This document shows, piece after piece, positions 52,926 through 61,669 of a stretch of DNA of 64,000 bases. A model generated the notes under the pieces. That model was given only the letters and a program-made list of their open reading frames with translations. It did not search any database and was not told where the DNA came from. The DNA comes from Sphingosinicella sp. BN140058 (lineage in GTDB: Bacteria > Pseudomonadota > Alphaproteobacteria > Sphingomonadales > Sphingomonadaceae): NCBI RefSeq assembly GCF_004135585.1, contig NZ_CP035501.1:4907501-4971500 (forward strand), written 5' to 3'. How positions within the stretch are numbered: position 1 is the first letter of the stretch; the number at the start of each line of letters is the position of its first letter. A program made the position numbers and the translations under genes.

Positions 52926-53126
52926 ATGTGTTCCCTTAAGCTGACCATTCGCGAAGTCCGCGAGCCGGCACGACCCCTGGGGCGGTTTATCGCTGAGGGA
53001 GAGGATGAAGACGGCCTTATTCATAGTTTCCATACCGATGATGTCAGCCAAGCAGAGGGCATCGCCGAGATCTTGCGGGCAGACTTGTTCAACGTTCGAG
53101 TGCAGCGTTTTCTTGACGTGTCCTGA
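52926..53126 (+). CDS. Small hypothetical protein
   Basis: This 66-residue frame starts MCSLKLTIREVREPARPLGRF. It continues GLIHSFHTDDVSQAEGIAEILRADL with a balanced amino-acid mix unlike chance frames here, and ends VQRFLDVS. A longer start at 52899 is possible. I recognise no family. Its end lies directly against an IS3 remnant on the other strand. Confidence 0.45.
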   Translation: MCSLKLTIREVREPARPLGRFIAEGEDEDGLIHSFHTDDVSQAEGIAEILRADLFNVRVQRFLDVS

Positions 53127-53129
53127 CCT

Positions 53130-53560
53130 CGAACTTTCATCCAGTTGGAACTAGAGACAGGGAAGTGAAGTTCGCGCACCACCCGTTTGCCCGAGATCGA
53201 CGTGGCGATCGCCCGCAGGCATTCTCGAGTGAAATCATCGACGATGTTGAGCACGCGAAAGCGGCGCCCCGTAGCGAGCTGGTCGTGCACGACGTCGAGG
53301 CTCCAGCGCTGGTTGGGAGACGCAAGCACCGGCGCGGGTGCCCGCGCGCCAACGGCGCGCTTTCGTCCCCGTCGCCGCTGCCGTAAGCGCTTCCTCGCGG
53401 TAGAGGCGCTGCGTCTTCTTGGGGTTGATCGTGACACCCTCACGACGAGGGACGTGCAACCGTCGATATCCTAGCCAATGGTATCCCTTATATGGCGGAC
53501 AGGACATCATAGTTGAGGGTAACCTCGTCTCGGATACGCTTACGCAGGGAGGCGGCATTC
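53130..53560 (-). mobile_element. IS3-family transposase remnant
   Basis: Minus-strand pieces read GYHWLGYRRLHVPRREGVTIN with KKTQRLYREEAL, then, in another frame, GRKRAVGARAPAPVLASPNQRWSLDVVHD and GRRFRVLNIVDDFTRECL, ending at GKRVVREL. This is the DDE integrase (OrfB) of an IS3-family element. The first Asp lies in WSLDVVHD and the second in NIVDDFTRE; the last third with the Glu is lost. A frameshift separates the first two pieces. No terminal repeats were found. Confidence 0.75.
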
Positions 53561-53589
53561 ATTTGGCAACCGATTTGAGGCGGTGCCTT

Positions 53590-53945
53590 TGAGCGGAGAC
53601 ATCCGGGTCGCGTCAAATCTCGTCGTCTGAGGAGGAAGCCTCGACCCGAACTGGAAAGTCGGTGTAGGAGCTCTCTGGCTCTACGCGCTCGATGCGCCGA
53701 TTGACGCTAGGATATCGATCGTCGGCAATCGCCTCATCGACATTAGCGAGGCCGCCGTCCACTTCATTGGCAAGCGCATCGAAGGGGTGTCCATCGAAGA
53801 TCTGGTCATCGATGGTGCCCGCACATACGCGGTGCAGATTCAAAGCACTGGGGCTGCTCGCCTCGAACGAGTGGTCGCATCCGGTCTCCACATGGCGCCG
53901 GTGCTCGGCTGCCAGACCGGGTTTGAACTTAGCCGCCAAGCCGGG
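53590..53945 (+). pseudogene. Beta-helix protein fragment with in-frame stop
   Basis: The plus frame reads SGDIRVASNLVV, then TGA, GGSLDPNWKVGVGALWLYALDA, ARISIVGNRLIDISEAAVHFIGK and SIEDLVIDGARTYAVQIQSTG, ending at GCQTGFELSR. Repeated I-x-V/I-x-(G/N)N rungs fit a right-handed parallel beta-helix protein such as a polysaccharide lyase or mycodextranase-type glycosidase. There is no start, the TGA interrupts the frame, and both ends are missing. Confidence 0.6.
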
Positions 53946-54194
53946 TCGCGTTGAGGTCGATGATCTGGTTTGTCGTACGGTGGATGAGGTGAAAAAAACC
54001 GTTTCGTGCCGCTATCGCCAGCGGTTCGTTGAAACACATCCAGGTCTGTCTGAGCGTAGCTCCGATTGGACGATGCAGAGAGCGACGTTCCGCAACTACG
54101 CAGAAGGGGCGTGGTGCATCGAAGAAGCTGATCCTCCTTCGTCTTAGCCTAGGCAGGTCGGCCCCGCGCCCGCCGGCCCGAGCCCGCATGCTGT

Positions 54195-54325
54195 GCACAA
54201 GCCGTTACGCGCCGGTCCCTCGCAGCGAACGCGATCGTCGGCTTGTCGCGCGGAACCGGACGTTCGCCGCCGCGACGTCCGGTGGCGGCGCGCACAGCTG
54301 AATCGGGTGGAAACGCGACATACGC
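54195..54325. repeat. Degenerate intergenic repeat, copy 1 of local trio
   Basis: Contains GGAACCGGACGTTCGCC and ends CAGCTGAATCGGGTGGAAACG. The end motif (G)GGTGGAAA...GCGAC and the preceding CAGC block recur at about 55010-55050 and 55665-55700 in the same orientation. Confidence 0.5.
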
Positions 54326-54343
54326 TGAACAAACGACGGCTGA

Positions 54344-54868
54344 TTATCCGGTACTCAGACCTGCCAGTCGAAGCAGGGCCTGTGCGGCTCCCTTCAAGTC
54401 ATCGCGGTGCAACAGCACCACCTCTTCTGGCATCGGCTGAAAGCCCTCTTTACTGCCGAGGTTCCGATAAGGCGTGAGTTCCAACGCGTTCTCGGTCGCT
54501 CTGATACTGATGGTTCGGGCATCCTTCATGAACGCCTTGTAGCTTCGGACGCTCGCTGCCTTCAGAAAGGGTTGAAAGACCCCTTTCCATTCGCTCTGAG
54601 CGGGATGCGGAACAACACGCCCCGAGCGGGTGAGCGCGCCAGACAATGCTTCGGCAATGCTGTCTTCATCTGGCGAGCCACCAAGGGTGCTCGGTTCGAC
54701 TTCGAGTCCAAGGCCGTCCGTCGTTCGGACAACAGGCGCAATGATCAGTTTGCCATTTGCCAGATAGGCTACTGCGGAGAGTTCCATCAGAGGAGGCTGA
54801 GAATGTCCGGAACCGACCGCAGCCGCTCCCAGGCAGTTCCTCAATCGATCAAACATCGTGATCTCCAT
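54344..54868 (-). CDS. Hypothetical protein, possible CdiI-like immunity fold
   Basis: This 174-residue cytoplasmic protein starts MEITMFDRLRNCLGAAAVGSG and continues ELSAVAYLANGKLIIAPVVRTTDGLGLEVEP. It has an acidic middle and SYKAFMKDARTISIRATENALELTPY. The composition and even hydrophobic spacing mark it as a true gene. The layout recalls uncharacterised proteins sometimes labelled contact-dependent-inhibition immunity proteins; this label is tentative and no toxin gene is nearby. It is intact although surrounded by decayed genes. Confidence 0.7.
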   Translation of the reverse strand: MEITMFDRLRNCLGAAAVGSGHSQPPLMELSAVAYLANGKLIIAPVVRTTDGLGLEVEPSTLGGSPDEDSIAEALSGALTRSGRVVPHPAQSEWKGVFQPFLKAASVRSYKAFMKDARTISIRATENALELTPYRNLGSKEGFQPMPEEVVLLHRDDLKGAAQALLRLAGLSTG

Positions 54869-54939
54869 CAGTGGCAGACGAGCGGCCTATCCACTCCGCA
54901 AAGGTCTGAGAAGGGTCGGACCCGGTCCACCGTCCCGAC

Positions 54940-55055
54940 GTGAGGCACCCCAGCGCCTAAGGTCAGGCTGCCGCGCGGAAGCTGACCTTCGCGGGGTGGC
55001 CTGGCGATCGCGCCGGGAACAGCCGGGGTGGGTGGAAAGGGCGACGTTGCTGGTC
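54940..55055. repeat. Degenerate intergenic repeat, copy 2 of local trio
   Basis: Contains GCGCGGAAGCTGACCTTCGC and ends GAACAGCCGGGGTGGGTGGA followed by AAGGGCGACG. It shares the end motif with copies 1 and 3. Confidence 0.5.
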
Positions 55056-55081
55056 GAGAGGTGCTTGATTAAACAGGCGGT

Positions 55082-55444
55082 ATGAGGAAGGTGAGCAAAG
55101 CCGCCTTGGTGGCGGTATTCTCGGCAGCAAGCGCGTTCGCCGCAACGGCCGCTTTGGCGGCAGCCAAGCGAGCCGATCAGCGACAACTTCCTATGGCGGT
55201 GCGGTTCAACCCGCCGAGTGCATGCGAAATCAGGTTCGCGGATCAGGTCTTTAGCTTGCCCGACGACGAAGACCGAATGATCGAAGCACTCCGTGAACTT
55301 CGAAAGAGCTGGCGCTCGGTGACGGTCAGCGGTGATGGGAACACGCCGTATCGGTGCATCGGGCACGCTGTTTTCGTGGCGCAACGAGCAGGCTTCAGAA
55401 AGGGTGGCTTCACGGCGGAGCCGCCCGGTGGAACGGAACAGTAG
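55082..55444 (+). CDS. Exported protein with ExbD/TolR-like periplasmic domain
   Basis: This 120-residue protein has an N-terminal hydrophobic segment (ALVAVFSAASAFAATAALAA) that serves as signal peptide or anchor. The rest, CEIRFADQVFSLPDDEDRMIEALRELRKSW (in parts), VTVSGDGNTPYRCIGHAVFVAQRAGF and GFTAEPP, follows the periplasmic domain of ExbD/TolR. There the segment VPYxxVxxVMxxAxxAGxxxIGF is typical. The charged membrane Asp of true ExbD is absent and no exbB is nearby. It looks like a stand-alone ExbD-fold protein. Confidence 0.7.
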   Translation: MRKVSKAALVAVFSAASAFAATAALAAAKRADQRQLPMAVRFNPPSACEIRFADQVFSLPDDEDRMIEALRELRKSWRSVTVSGDGNTPYRCIGHAVFVAQRAGFRKGGFTAEPPGGTEQ

Positions 55445-55499
55445 GGACTGCCAATGGTCGAAGCACGTCCAAGGTCCCCACCTAGCGCACGCCCGCGGC

Positions 55500-55700
55500 G
55501 AAACGCAGGGTGCCGAGCGAAGCGGACCTGCGTGGGTTGGCTGGCGATCTAAATTGCGGCAATGCGCCGATCCGCGCTGTAGGATGGCCAACGCTCCGGA
55601 CCAGGCGCGAACGTCTGCCTGTTGCGCGCAAGCGGACATCCGTCGGCGCCGCCTTCGATTGCGCCAGTGACAGCCGGATCGGGTGGAAAGGCGACTTTAG
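55500..55700. repeat. Degenerate intergenic repeat, copy 3 of local trio
   Basis: Contains GCGAAGCGGACCTGCGTGGG and later CGCAAGCGGACATCCGTCGG, ending GTGACAGCCGGATCGGGTGG plus AAAGGCGAC. It probably holds two overlapping units of the same family as copies 1 and 2. Confidence 0.5.
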
Positions 55701-56275
55701 CGGAGATGCCCGAACACCCGCAGACCCGTTCCCGTTCGCTCCATCCGGTAGAGCTTTCCCATGCGCTCTAAGGTGCGGGCGGCGGCATTGCTCTCCTCAA
55801 CCATCGCCGCGTTCTGCTGAGTGACCTTGTCCATATCGGTGATGGCGGTGTTGACCTGCGCCAGCGCCGAGCTCTGCTGATCAGACGCCATCGCAATTTG
55901 CCCGACCAGACTTGAGATTTCGTCGACCGAGCCGATGATCCGTCCGAGCGCCTTACCCGCTTCTCCGACCAGGGTAACGCCGCCCTCGACCTGCTTGGAG
56001 CTGTTCGAGATCAGCTGACCGATTTCCTGTGCGGCATCGGCGGAGCGCTGTGCGAGGGCCCGAACTTCGTTGGCAACCACGGCGAACGCACGTCCCGCCT
56101 CGCCGGCATGCGCCGCTTCGACGCTGGCGTTGAGCGCGAGCAGGTTTGTTTGGAAAGCGATTTTGTCGATCACTCCGATAATCTTGGTGACTTCCTGCGA
56201 GCTCTTCTCGATCTCCGACATCGCGGAGACGGCGGCGGCAACAGTCTTGCTGCTGGACCGAGGTTTACCGCGCAC
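55697..56275 (-). pseudogene. Methyl-accepting chemotaxis protein, signalling-domain fragment
   Basis: The minus frame (about 185 residues of homology) carries the MCP hairpin tip [20 protein letters not shown] followed by [24 protein letters not shown] and the descending helix to [13 protein letters not shown]. The sensor, membrane and HAMP parts are missing. Homology stops abruptly near 56255-56275, where a plus-strand gene begins. A short Met-start frame exists but would yield only an isolated signalling stub. Confidence 0.8.
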
Positions 56276-56278
56276 CTA

Positions 56279-56938
56279 GTGGTCGACGGCCCAATCCGGC
56301 TAGCGTCCAACCCGGGTACAAGCCCGCTCTGGACTGCGCTGCTCTCGGCCGTCGCCGCGTTGGCGGGCGCACTGGTGGGTTTCTGGTCCACGCGGGCGAG
56401 TTCGCGGGCGGCGATCATCCAGAAGACCAACGAGCTTGAGATTGAGTCGCTCGATCGTCGGCTCTCCGAGTTCGTGGGACCTTTCATGCAGCTAAGCGAG
56501 GAGAACCGCATCCTTGCGGGGGAGCTTAAGCGAGGACAGGCGTCTCCGGCGGAGTTCCGCACTCTCACGGGGTTGCTGACGACAGGATGGCGGGATGGAC
56601 TGTCAAAGGGCGAGGCCAACCTCTTGGAGGCCGTGGTCAGGAAAGGGGTCGAGCTTCGGCGTCTACTGATGGAGAGGGGCTCCGCGATGGTCTCGCCGCA
56701 GCTTATCCCATACTTCAGCCGGGCAAGCACTCACTTCCGCTTTTTCGAACTCGCCTATTTCGGCAGCCTGGATGCGGATCCCGCGAGGTACAGCGCCTAC
56801 GTCTACCCGAGTGAGCTGGACGAGATCATGGAAGCCGAGCGTCTTCGGCTGGAAACCCGGCGCGAGCTGTTGAGGAGTCAGCCTTACCGCTCGCACCCCA
56901 TTATCCCTGATCTCACTATTATCGATTCCTCCGCCTGA
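56279..56938 (+). CDS. Membrane-anchored coiled-coil protein, N-terminus uncertain
   Basis: This protein of about 219 residues, read from the GTG at 56279, has a single membrane helix near the start (LWTALLSAVAALAGALVGFW). A charged helical region follows, KTNELEIESLDRRLSEFVGP and FRFFELAYFGSLDAD, ending LTIIDSSA. The layout resembles small uncharacterised membrane-anchored proteins. The frame stays open upstream into the MCP fragment without a good ribosome-binding site, so the original start may have been lost at the junction. Confidence 0.6.
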   Translation: MVDGPIRLASNPGTSPLWTALLSAVAALAGALVGFWSTRASSRAAIIQKTNELEIESLDRRLSEFVGPFMQLSEENRILAGELKRGQASPAEFRTLTGLLTTGWRDGLSKGEANLLEAVVRKGVELRRLLMERGSAMVSPQLIPYFSRASTHFRFFELAYFGSLDADPARYSAYVYPSELDEIMEAERLRLETRRELLRSQPYRSHPIIPDLTIIDSSA

Positions 56939-57417
56939 CGTTGGTGATCGCGCCAGTGAGTTGGCCTGCACGAACGTGAAGTGGTGGATCTCCTGAAAAG
57001 CCAACGAGCTCCGCTGGCCGCAGCGGTGTCTAATCAAAGTTCAAAAGGCTGAACGAACGTCTGGTACCGGGCAGATGGAAAAGGGCGGGATGAGGCCTTG
57101 AGAGACACCGCGGACCCCAGTGAGACGTCACGGCTCCTGTTGGGCGTCTGGGAAGCTTACGCATCAAACCCCTAACCGATACATGGCTTCAACTCTTGCA
57201 GGCCACGTTCGGCAAACCTGCCTGGAAGCGCGTTCAAAATGAGTATCCGCGTTCCTCTCCCCCCGAACCCCCCTCTTTTTGTCGCCTGCATGCCGCAGGT
57301 TGCCCCGGTGGGTCCACAGGTACCCCCCGCGACCGCCACCGCCAGCGCTGTGGATGGCGCGCGGCGGCGGTCGCGGGTCCCCCCTATGGACTACCGGGAC
57401 AACCTGCTATGCTGCGG
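56939..57417. other. Non-coding junction region
   Basis: These 479 bp lie between the anchored coiled-coil gene and the yifB remainder. Short proline-rich frames near 57240-57410 have no family match. It replaces the first part of yifB and so marks a rearrangement boundary. Confidence 0.45.
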
Positions 57418-58728
57418 ATGATAGCTTTAGCTATGGCATCAGTCGAAAGATCGCATTACGATCTGCCGATCGCCCTCGGGCTGCTCGCCGCGATGGGCGC
57501 GATCGATGCCGAGATGCTCGCCGCCTATGTTGCGGTCGGCGAGCTCGGCCTCGACGGCCGTATCGCGCCATGCCCGGGAGTCCTGCTTGCCGCGCTGCAC
57601 GCATCGGCCTCCAATCTGGGGCTGATCTGCCCGGCGGCGCACGGACCGGAAGCGGCGTGGGCCGGCGATGTGGAAGTGCTCGCCGCACCCGATCTGATCG
57701 CCCTGCTCAATCATTTCCGGGGCTCGGCGATCCTGACCCCGCCGGTGCCCGGCGTCGCGGACGCGCCCGAGTCGGGCCCGGACCTGCGCCAGGTAAAAGG
57801 CCAGGAGACAGCCAAGCGCGCGCTGGAGATCGCGGCGGCGGGCGGGCACAATCTGCTGATGATCGGGCCGCCCGGCGCCGGCAAGTCGCTGCTCGCCGCC
57901 TGCCTGCCGGGCATCCTCCCCGAGCTTACGCCCGCCGAGGCGCTGGAGGTGACGATGATCGCCAGCGTCGCCGGTGACCTGAGCGACGGCCGGTTGATCC
58001 GGCGGCGGCCGTTCCGGGCGCCGCATCACAGCGCATCGATGGTGGCGCTGGTCGGCGGCGGCCTGCGCGTCCGTCCGGGGGAGGTGAGCCTCGCCCATCT
58101 CGGTGTGCTGTTCCTCGACGAGCTACCCGAGTTCCAGCGGGTCGCACTCGATTCGCTGCGCCAGCCGCTCGAAACAGGTACGGTCAGCGTCGCCCGCGCC
58201 AACGCCCATGTCACCTATCCGGCGCGGGTGCAGCTGATCGCGGCGATGAATCCGTGCCGCTGCGGCCATCTCGGCGATCCGACCCTGGCCTGCTCGCGGG
58301 CGCCGCGTTGCGCCGCCGATTATCAGGCGCGCGTTTCCGGGCCGCTGCTCGATCGCATCGACCTCCATGTCGAAGTGCAGGCGGTCGCCGCGGCCGACCT
58401 CGTCCTGCCGCCGCCCGCGGAAGGCTCGGCCGAGGTCGGGGCGCGGGTGGGCGCGGCCCGCGCCGTTCAGACCGCGCGCTATGCAGGGGAGGGTGTGCGC
58501 AGCAATGCCGAGGCGGACGGCGATCTGCTCGAGCGGGTGGCGACCCCGGACGAGCCCGGCCGGCGGCTGCTCGCTCAGGCCGCCGAGGCGATGCGCCTTT
58601 CCGCACGCGGTTTCCACCGGGTGCTGCGGGTGGCGCGGACCATCGCCGACCTTGCGGGCAGCGACGGGGTGGGGCGCGTCCATGTGGCGGAGGCGCTGAG
58701 CTACCGGCGGCAGGCGCCGCGCAACTGA
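57418..58728 (+). pseudogene. yifB: YifB/ComM-type AAA ATPase lacking its N-terminal part
   Basis: From about 57445 the frame matches YifB (magnesium-chelatase-like ATPase): SHYDLPIALGLLAAMGAID, the lid domain, LRQVKGQETAKRALEIAAAGG, Walker A GPPGAGKS, Walker B GVLFLDELPEF, NPCRCGHLGDP with the Cys-rich insert, and the C-terminal helical domain. Normal YifB has about 85 more residues before SHYDLPIA. Here they are replaced by MIALAMASVER and unrelated DNA. An ATG at 57418 could still give a 436-residue protein, so a shortened product is possible. Confidence 0.85.
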
Positions 58729-58776
58729 GCGGATAGCGGTGCTTGGAGCCCGTAAGCGCGCGGCCCCAGCGTCGGT

Positions 58777-58899
58777 TCAGCGCCCATAGAACAGGGTGAT
58801 GCAGACGAGAAGACCGACCGCCAGTCCGGCGCCGATGAATTTCCAGTCAAGCCTCGACAGCGAGCGGCGCAAGCGCCGCTTTCCCGATTCGCTGATCAT
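58777..58899 (-). CDS. Small single-helix membrane protein
   Basis: This 40-residue protein has a basic start (MISESGKRRLRRSLSRLDWK) and one membrane helix (FIGAGLAVGLLVCITLFY), ending GR. GGGGGAA precedes the ATG by seven bases. The charge pattern predicts the N-terminus inside. It was too short for ordinary gene thresholds but has a good start and composition. No function known. Confidence 0.6.
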   Translation of the reverse strand: MISESGKRRLRRSLSRLDWKFIGAGLAVGLLVCITLFYGR

Positions 58900-59086
58900 A
58901 GTGATTCCCCCGTTAATCAGGAATTTGCACGGGGTCATTGCGCTTGCAAGGCAATTCATCACTGCGTCAATAGTATGACAGGACGCGGTTCTCCGGTTGC
59001 AGCGATCTGCAAAGGCCATGCCGAGATCGATGTTTCGGAAGAGGGGGACTGGCGTCTCGCGCCGGCGGCGATACGCCATCCTCCGG

Positions 59087-59115
59087 TTGCAGGCCGCGCC
59101 GACCTCGGCTAGCAG
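59087..59115 (+). promoter_or_regulatory. Sigma-70-type promoter of tRNA-Leu
   Basis: TTGCAG (59087-59092), a 17-base spacer and TAGCAG (59110-59115) end nine bases before the tRNA. Confidence 0.55.
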
Positions 59116-59124
59116 GCCTCGCGT

Positions 59125-59209
<85 letters not shown>

Positions 59210-59418
59210 TCCGCTTTCGACGATGCTGCCGGCTTGATCCGGCATGATCCCGCGGCCTTCTTCGATGCTCTTGCGACTCCACGTGATTTCCGCGCGCCGC
59301 TTTGTTAGGCATTGCGGGAGCGGCCCATGCGCGCCGTCCAAAGCGTGCGCGGGACGCTTGGCGGACCGAGGGCGCGAGGGATTCGCGGCGCGATCCGCGG
59401 CTTGAAGGGCGTAGGCGA

Positions 59419-60624
59419 ATGAACAGGCTGGAGAGACCCGAACTTCCGATCCGACAGGATTCGGCGGCCGCCAAGGCCCCCGACCTCGATGTGCACCACG
59501 AGGCGGAGGCGATCGCCTATCGCCGCGACCGTCTGCTCGCCGCCCTGACTCTCATCGCAGGCGCGGGGCTTGCCGTCGCGCTGCCGTTCGCCCTGCGTGC
59601 CGGCGCTGAATTCTTCCTGCCGGTCACCGCCGCTCTGGTCGTCGCGATCGCTTTGGTGCCGCTGCTCGAATGGCTGGAGCGACGGGGATTGCCCTCGGGC
59701 CTCGCCGCCTTCGCCTGCCTCACCCTGTTCGTCGTCGCCGCCAACGTCGCGATCGCCTCGATCGTGCTGCCGGCGGCCGAATGGGTGCGGTTGCTGCCCG
59801 ATCGAATCGGCCGGATCCGCGACACGCTGCAGCCGGTGCTCGAAATCTATTCGGATCTGGAGCGGTTCATCAACGACATCGTCGAGGAATTCGGCAGCTC
59901 GGCCCATTCGGCGCGGACGGTGCAGCTCGAAACGCCCAATTCGATGCTCGACATCATCGCTACCTCCGCGCCGCATGCCGCGATCCAGATGTTCTTCGCG
60001 TTGCTGGTGATCTTCTTCTTCCTTTCCGGCTGGACGGCGATGCGGCGGAGGACGATCGTCGCGCGGGCCAGCTTCGACGGCGCGATGACGACGGCGCGGG
60101 CGATCCAGCAGGTGGTCGATGCGACCTCCACCTATCTCGGCACGATCACCCTGGTGAACATGGCGATGGGGCTGGTCGTCGCCTTCCTGCTGTGGATGCT
60201 GGACATGCCGACCCCGCTGATGTGGGGCGGGATCGTCGCGGTGCTCAATTATATCCCCTATCTCGGGCCGATCGCCTCGGTCCTGCTGCTCGCGCTCGGC
60301 GGCCTGATGGCGTTCACCGATCCCTGGTACGCCTTTCTCCCGGCGGTCGCCTTTGCGATGATTCACCTGATCGAGGCCAATGTGGTGACTCCGATGCTGG
60401 TCGGGCGGCGGCTGACAATCAATCCGCTGCTCATCCTGGTCGCGCTGAGCTTCTGGGCCTGGGTGTGGGGCACGACCGGCGCATTGCTTGCCGTGCCGCT
60501 CCTGATCATCATGAAGACCGTGCTCGATGCCGCCGGGCGGCCCGACATTGCCGGCTTCCTGTTCGAGGAGGGGACGCTGACCGGCACCCATCACGAGGAG
60601 CACGAAGAAAATCGCGCTCCGTAA
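59419..60624 (+). CDS. AI-2E family (PerM-type) transporter
   Basis: This 401-residue membrane protein has about eight helices. A hydrophilic start of about 40 residues is followed by AALTLIAGAGLAVALPFAL and VTAALVVAIALVPLLEWLERRGLPSGLAAF (in parts). A long periplasmic/cytoplasmic domain follows, then the signature block GGIVAVLNYIPYLGPIASVL, VVTPMLVGRRLTINPLLI and FWAWVWGTTGALLAVPLLI. The family includes TqsA and sodium/proton antiporters; the substrate cannot be read. The C-terminal His-rich tail is unusual. Confidence 0.93.
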   Translation: MNRLERPELPIRQDSAAAKAPDLDVHHEAEAIAYRRDRLLAALTLIAGAGLAVALPFALRAGAEFFLPVTAALVVAIALVPLLEWLERRGLPSGLAAFACLTLFVVAANVAIASIVLPAAEWVRLLPDRIGRIRDTLQPVLEIYSDLERFINDIVEEFGSSAHSARTVQLETPNSMLDIIATSAPHAAIQMFFALLVIFFFLSGWTAMRRRTIVARASFDGAMTTARAIQQVVDATSTYLGTITLVNMAMGLVVAFLLWMLDMPTPLMWGGIVAVLNYIPYLGPIASVLLLALGGLMAFTDPWYAFLPAVAFAMIHLIEANVVTPMLVGRRLTINPLLILVALSFWAWVWGTTGALLAVPLLIIMKTVLDAAGRPDIAGFLFEEGTLTGTHHEEHEENRAP

Positions 60625-60644
60625 AAATACGGCGCCCGATCGTG

Positions 60645-60673
60645 TTGACAGGTTCGGAACCGTCCCGTAGTGG
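60645..60673 (+). promoter_or_regulatory. Sigma-70-type promoter of tRNA-Asp
   Basis: TTGACA (60645-60650), a 17-base spacer and TAGTGG (60668-60673) end ten bases before the tRNA. Confidence 0.65.
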
Positions 60674-60683
60674 CCCCTCCAAC

Positions 60684-60760
<77 letters not shown>

Positions 60761-60763
60761 TTC

Positions 60764-60800
60764 TCCAGGAGACGCAGTCGCTTAGCGACGCTCTCCTGGA
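60764..60800 (+). terminator. Extended hairpin downstream of tRNA-Asp
   Basis: TCCAGGAGA (60764-60772) pairs with TCTCCTGGA (60792-60800). The inner GTCGC/GCGAC continues the stem to a TTA loop. It starts four bases after the tRNA and probably stops or trims its transcript. Confidence 0.7.
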
Positions 60801-60830
60801 CAAATGGCTCCCTCATTCGAGGTCGAGCAA

Positions 60831-60850
60831 GCGTCCCGAAGGGACGTTTT
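60831..60850 (+). terminator. Second, rho-independent-type terminator
   Basis: CGTCCC (60832-60837), GAA loop, GGGACG (60841-60846) and TTTT directly after. It lies inside a longer possible start of the next gene and argues that the gene begins further downstream. Confidence 0.65.
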
Positions 60851-60998
60851 CATCAAACCTCAGCATGTCTTCGGGTATTCCGCGCGCGCAATCTTGTACC
60901 AGATCGGTTACAAGGGACGCGCGGATCGAGCCAAATACGTTGTTGCTGAAAGCCTTGGCGGCTTCATGATCCCGAACAAATCGGGTGAGAGGATGAGA

Positions 60999-61646
60999 AT
61001 GTCGGACGCGTTCGTGCTCCTCGATCCGCAGGCAATCGCCGCAGACGCCCCTTACACCTTCTTCCTGCCCGCACCGGAACAGTATGCGGCGATCGGCCCG
61101 GGTGACCAGGTGAAGCTGATGTTCGAACATGCGCCGGAGGCGCAGGACTACCAGGTCGAGCGGATGTGGGTGACCGTCACCGCAGCGGACGGGCTTGTCC
61201 TTCACGGCACGCTCGACAACATGCCATACGAGCCGAACGCCATTCTCAAGTTCGGCGATCCGATCGTCTTCGACCGCCACCATGTGATTGCGATCCGCTG
61301 GGATCGTCCCGAGGCTGCGCCGCCTTCGCCGCCGTCCCGCGAATATTGGTCGCGTTGCATGGTCGATCAGTGCGTGCTCGACGGCACCGAACCGGTCGAA
61401 TACCTCTATCGCGAGACACCGGATCTTGGGGACAAAGGCGACGAACACCCGGACAGCGGCTGGCGCCTGCGCGGCCGGATGGGTGATGCGACCGACGCCG
61501 AGATCGAAGCCCGTGCCGCCGCCTATGTCGCGCTCGGCACCGTTCTCAACCGCGACGACAGCTGGCTGCATCTGGTCGACGCCCCGATCGGCGCCGCCTT
61601 CATGCGGGATTTCGAGACCGGCCGATACGATCCGGCGGAGGACTGA
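60999..61646 (+). CDS. DUF2314-like and DUF2185 (Imm33-like) two-domain protein
   Basis: This 215-residue cytoplasmic protein is read from the ATG at 60999, six bases after GAGAGG; the frame is open back to 60804 but crosses two hairpin terminators. Residues about 1-105 ([51 protein letters not shown]) resemble DUF2314. Residues about 120-190 ([20 protein letters not shown] and [12 protein letters not shown]) match DUF2185/Imm33. Both domains occur in polymorphic-toxin immunity proteins but also alone. No toxin gene is nearby. Confidence 0.8.
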   Translation: MSDAFVLLDPQAIAADAPYTFFLPAPEQYAAIGPGDQVKLMFEHAPEAQDYQVERMWVTVTAADGLVLHGTLDNMPYEPNAILKFGDPIVFDRHHVIAIRWDRPEAAPPSPPSREYWSRCMVDQCVLDGTEPVEYLYRETPDLGDKGDEHPDSGWRLRGRMGDATDAEIEARAAAYVALGTVLNRDDSWLHLVDAPIGAAFMRDFETGRYDPAED

Positions 61647-61669
61647 GGAGCCGCGCCGTCACCACCTCT

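Noticed and set aside
59305..60603. Long minus-strand frame of 432 codons opposite the AI-2E transporter
   Set aside because: It is His/Arg/Asp-rich, as expected for the antisense of a hydrophobic GC-rich gene. The plus-strand protein has clear family motifs.
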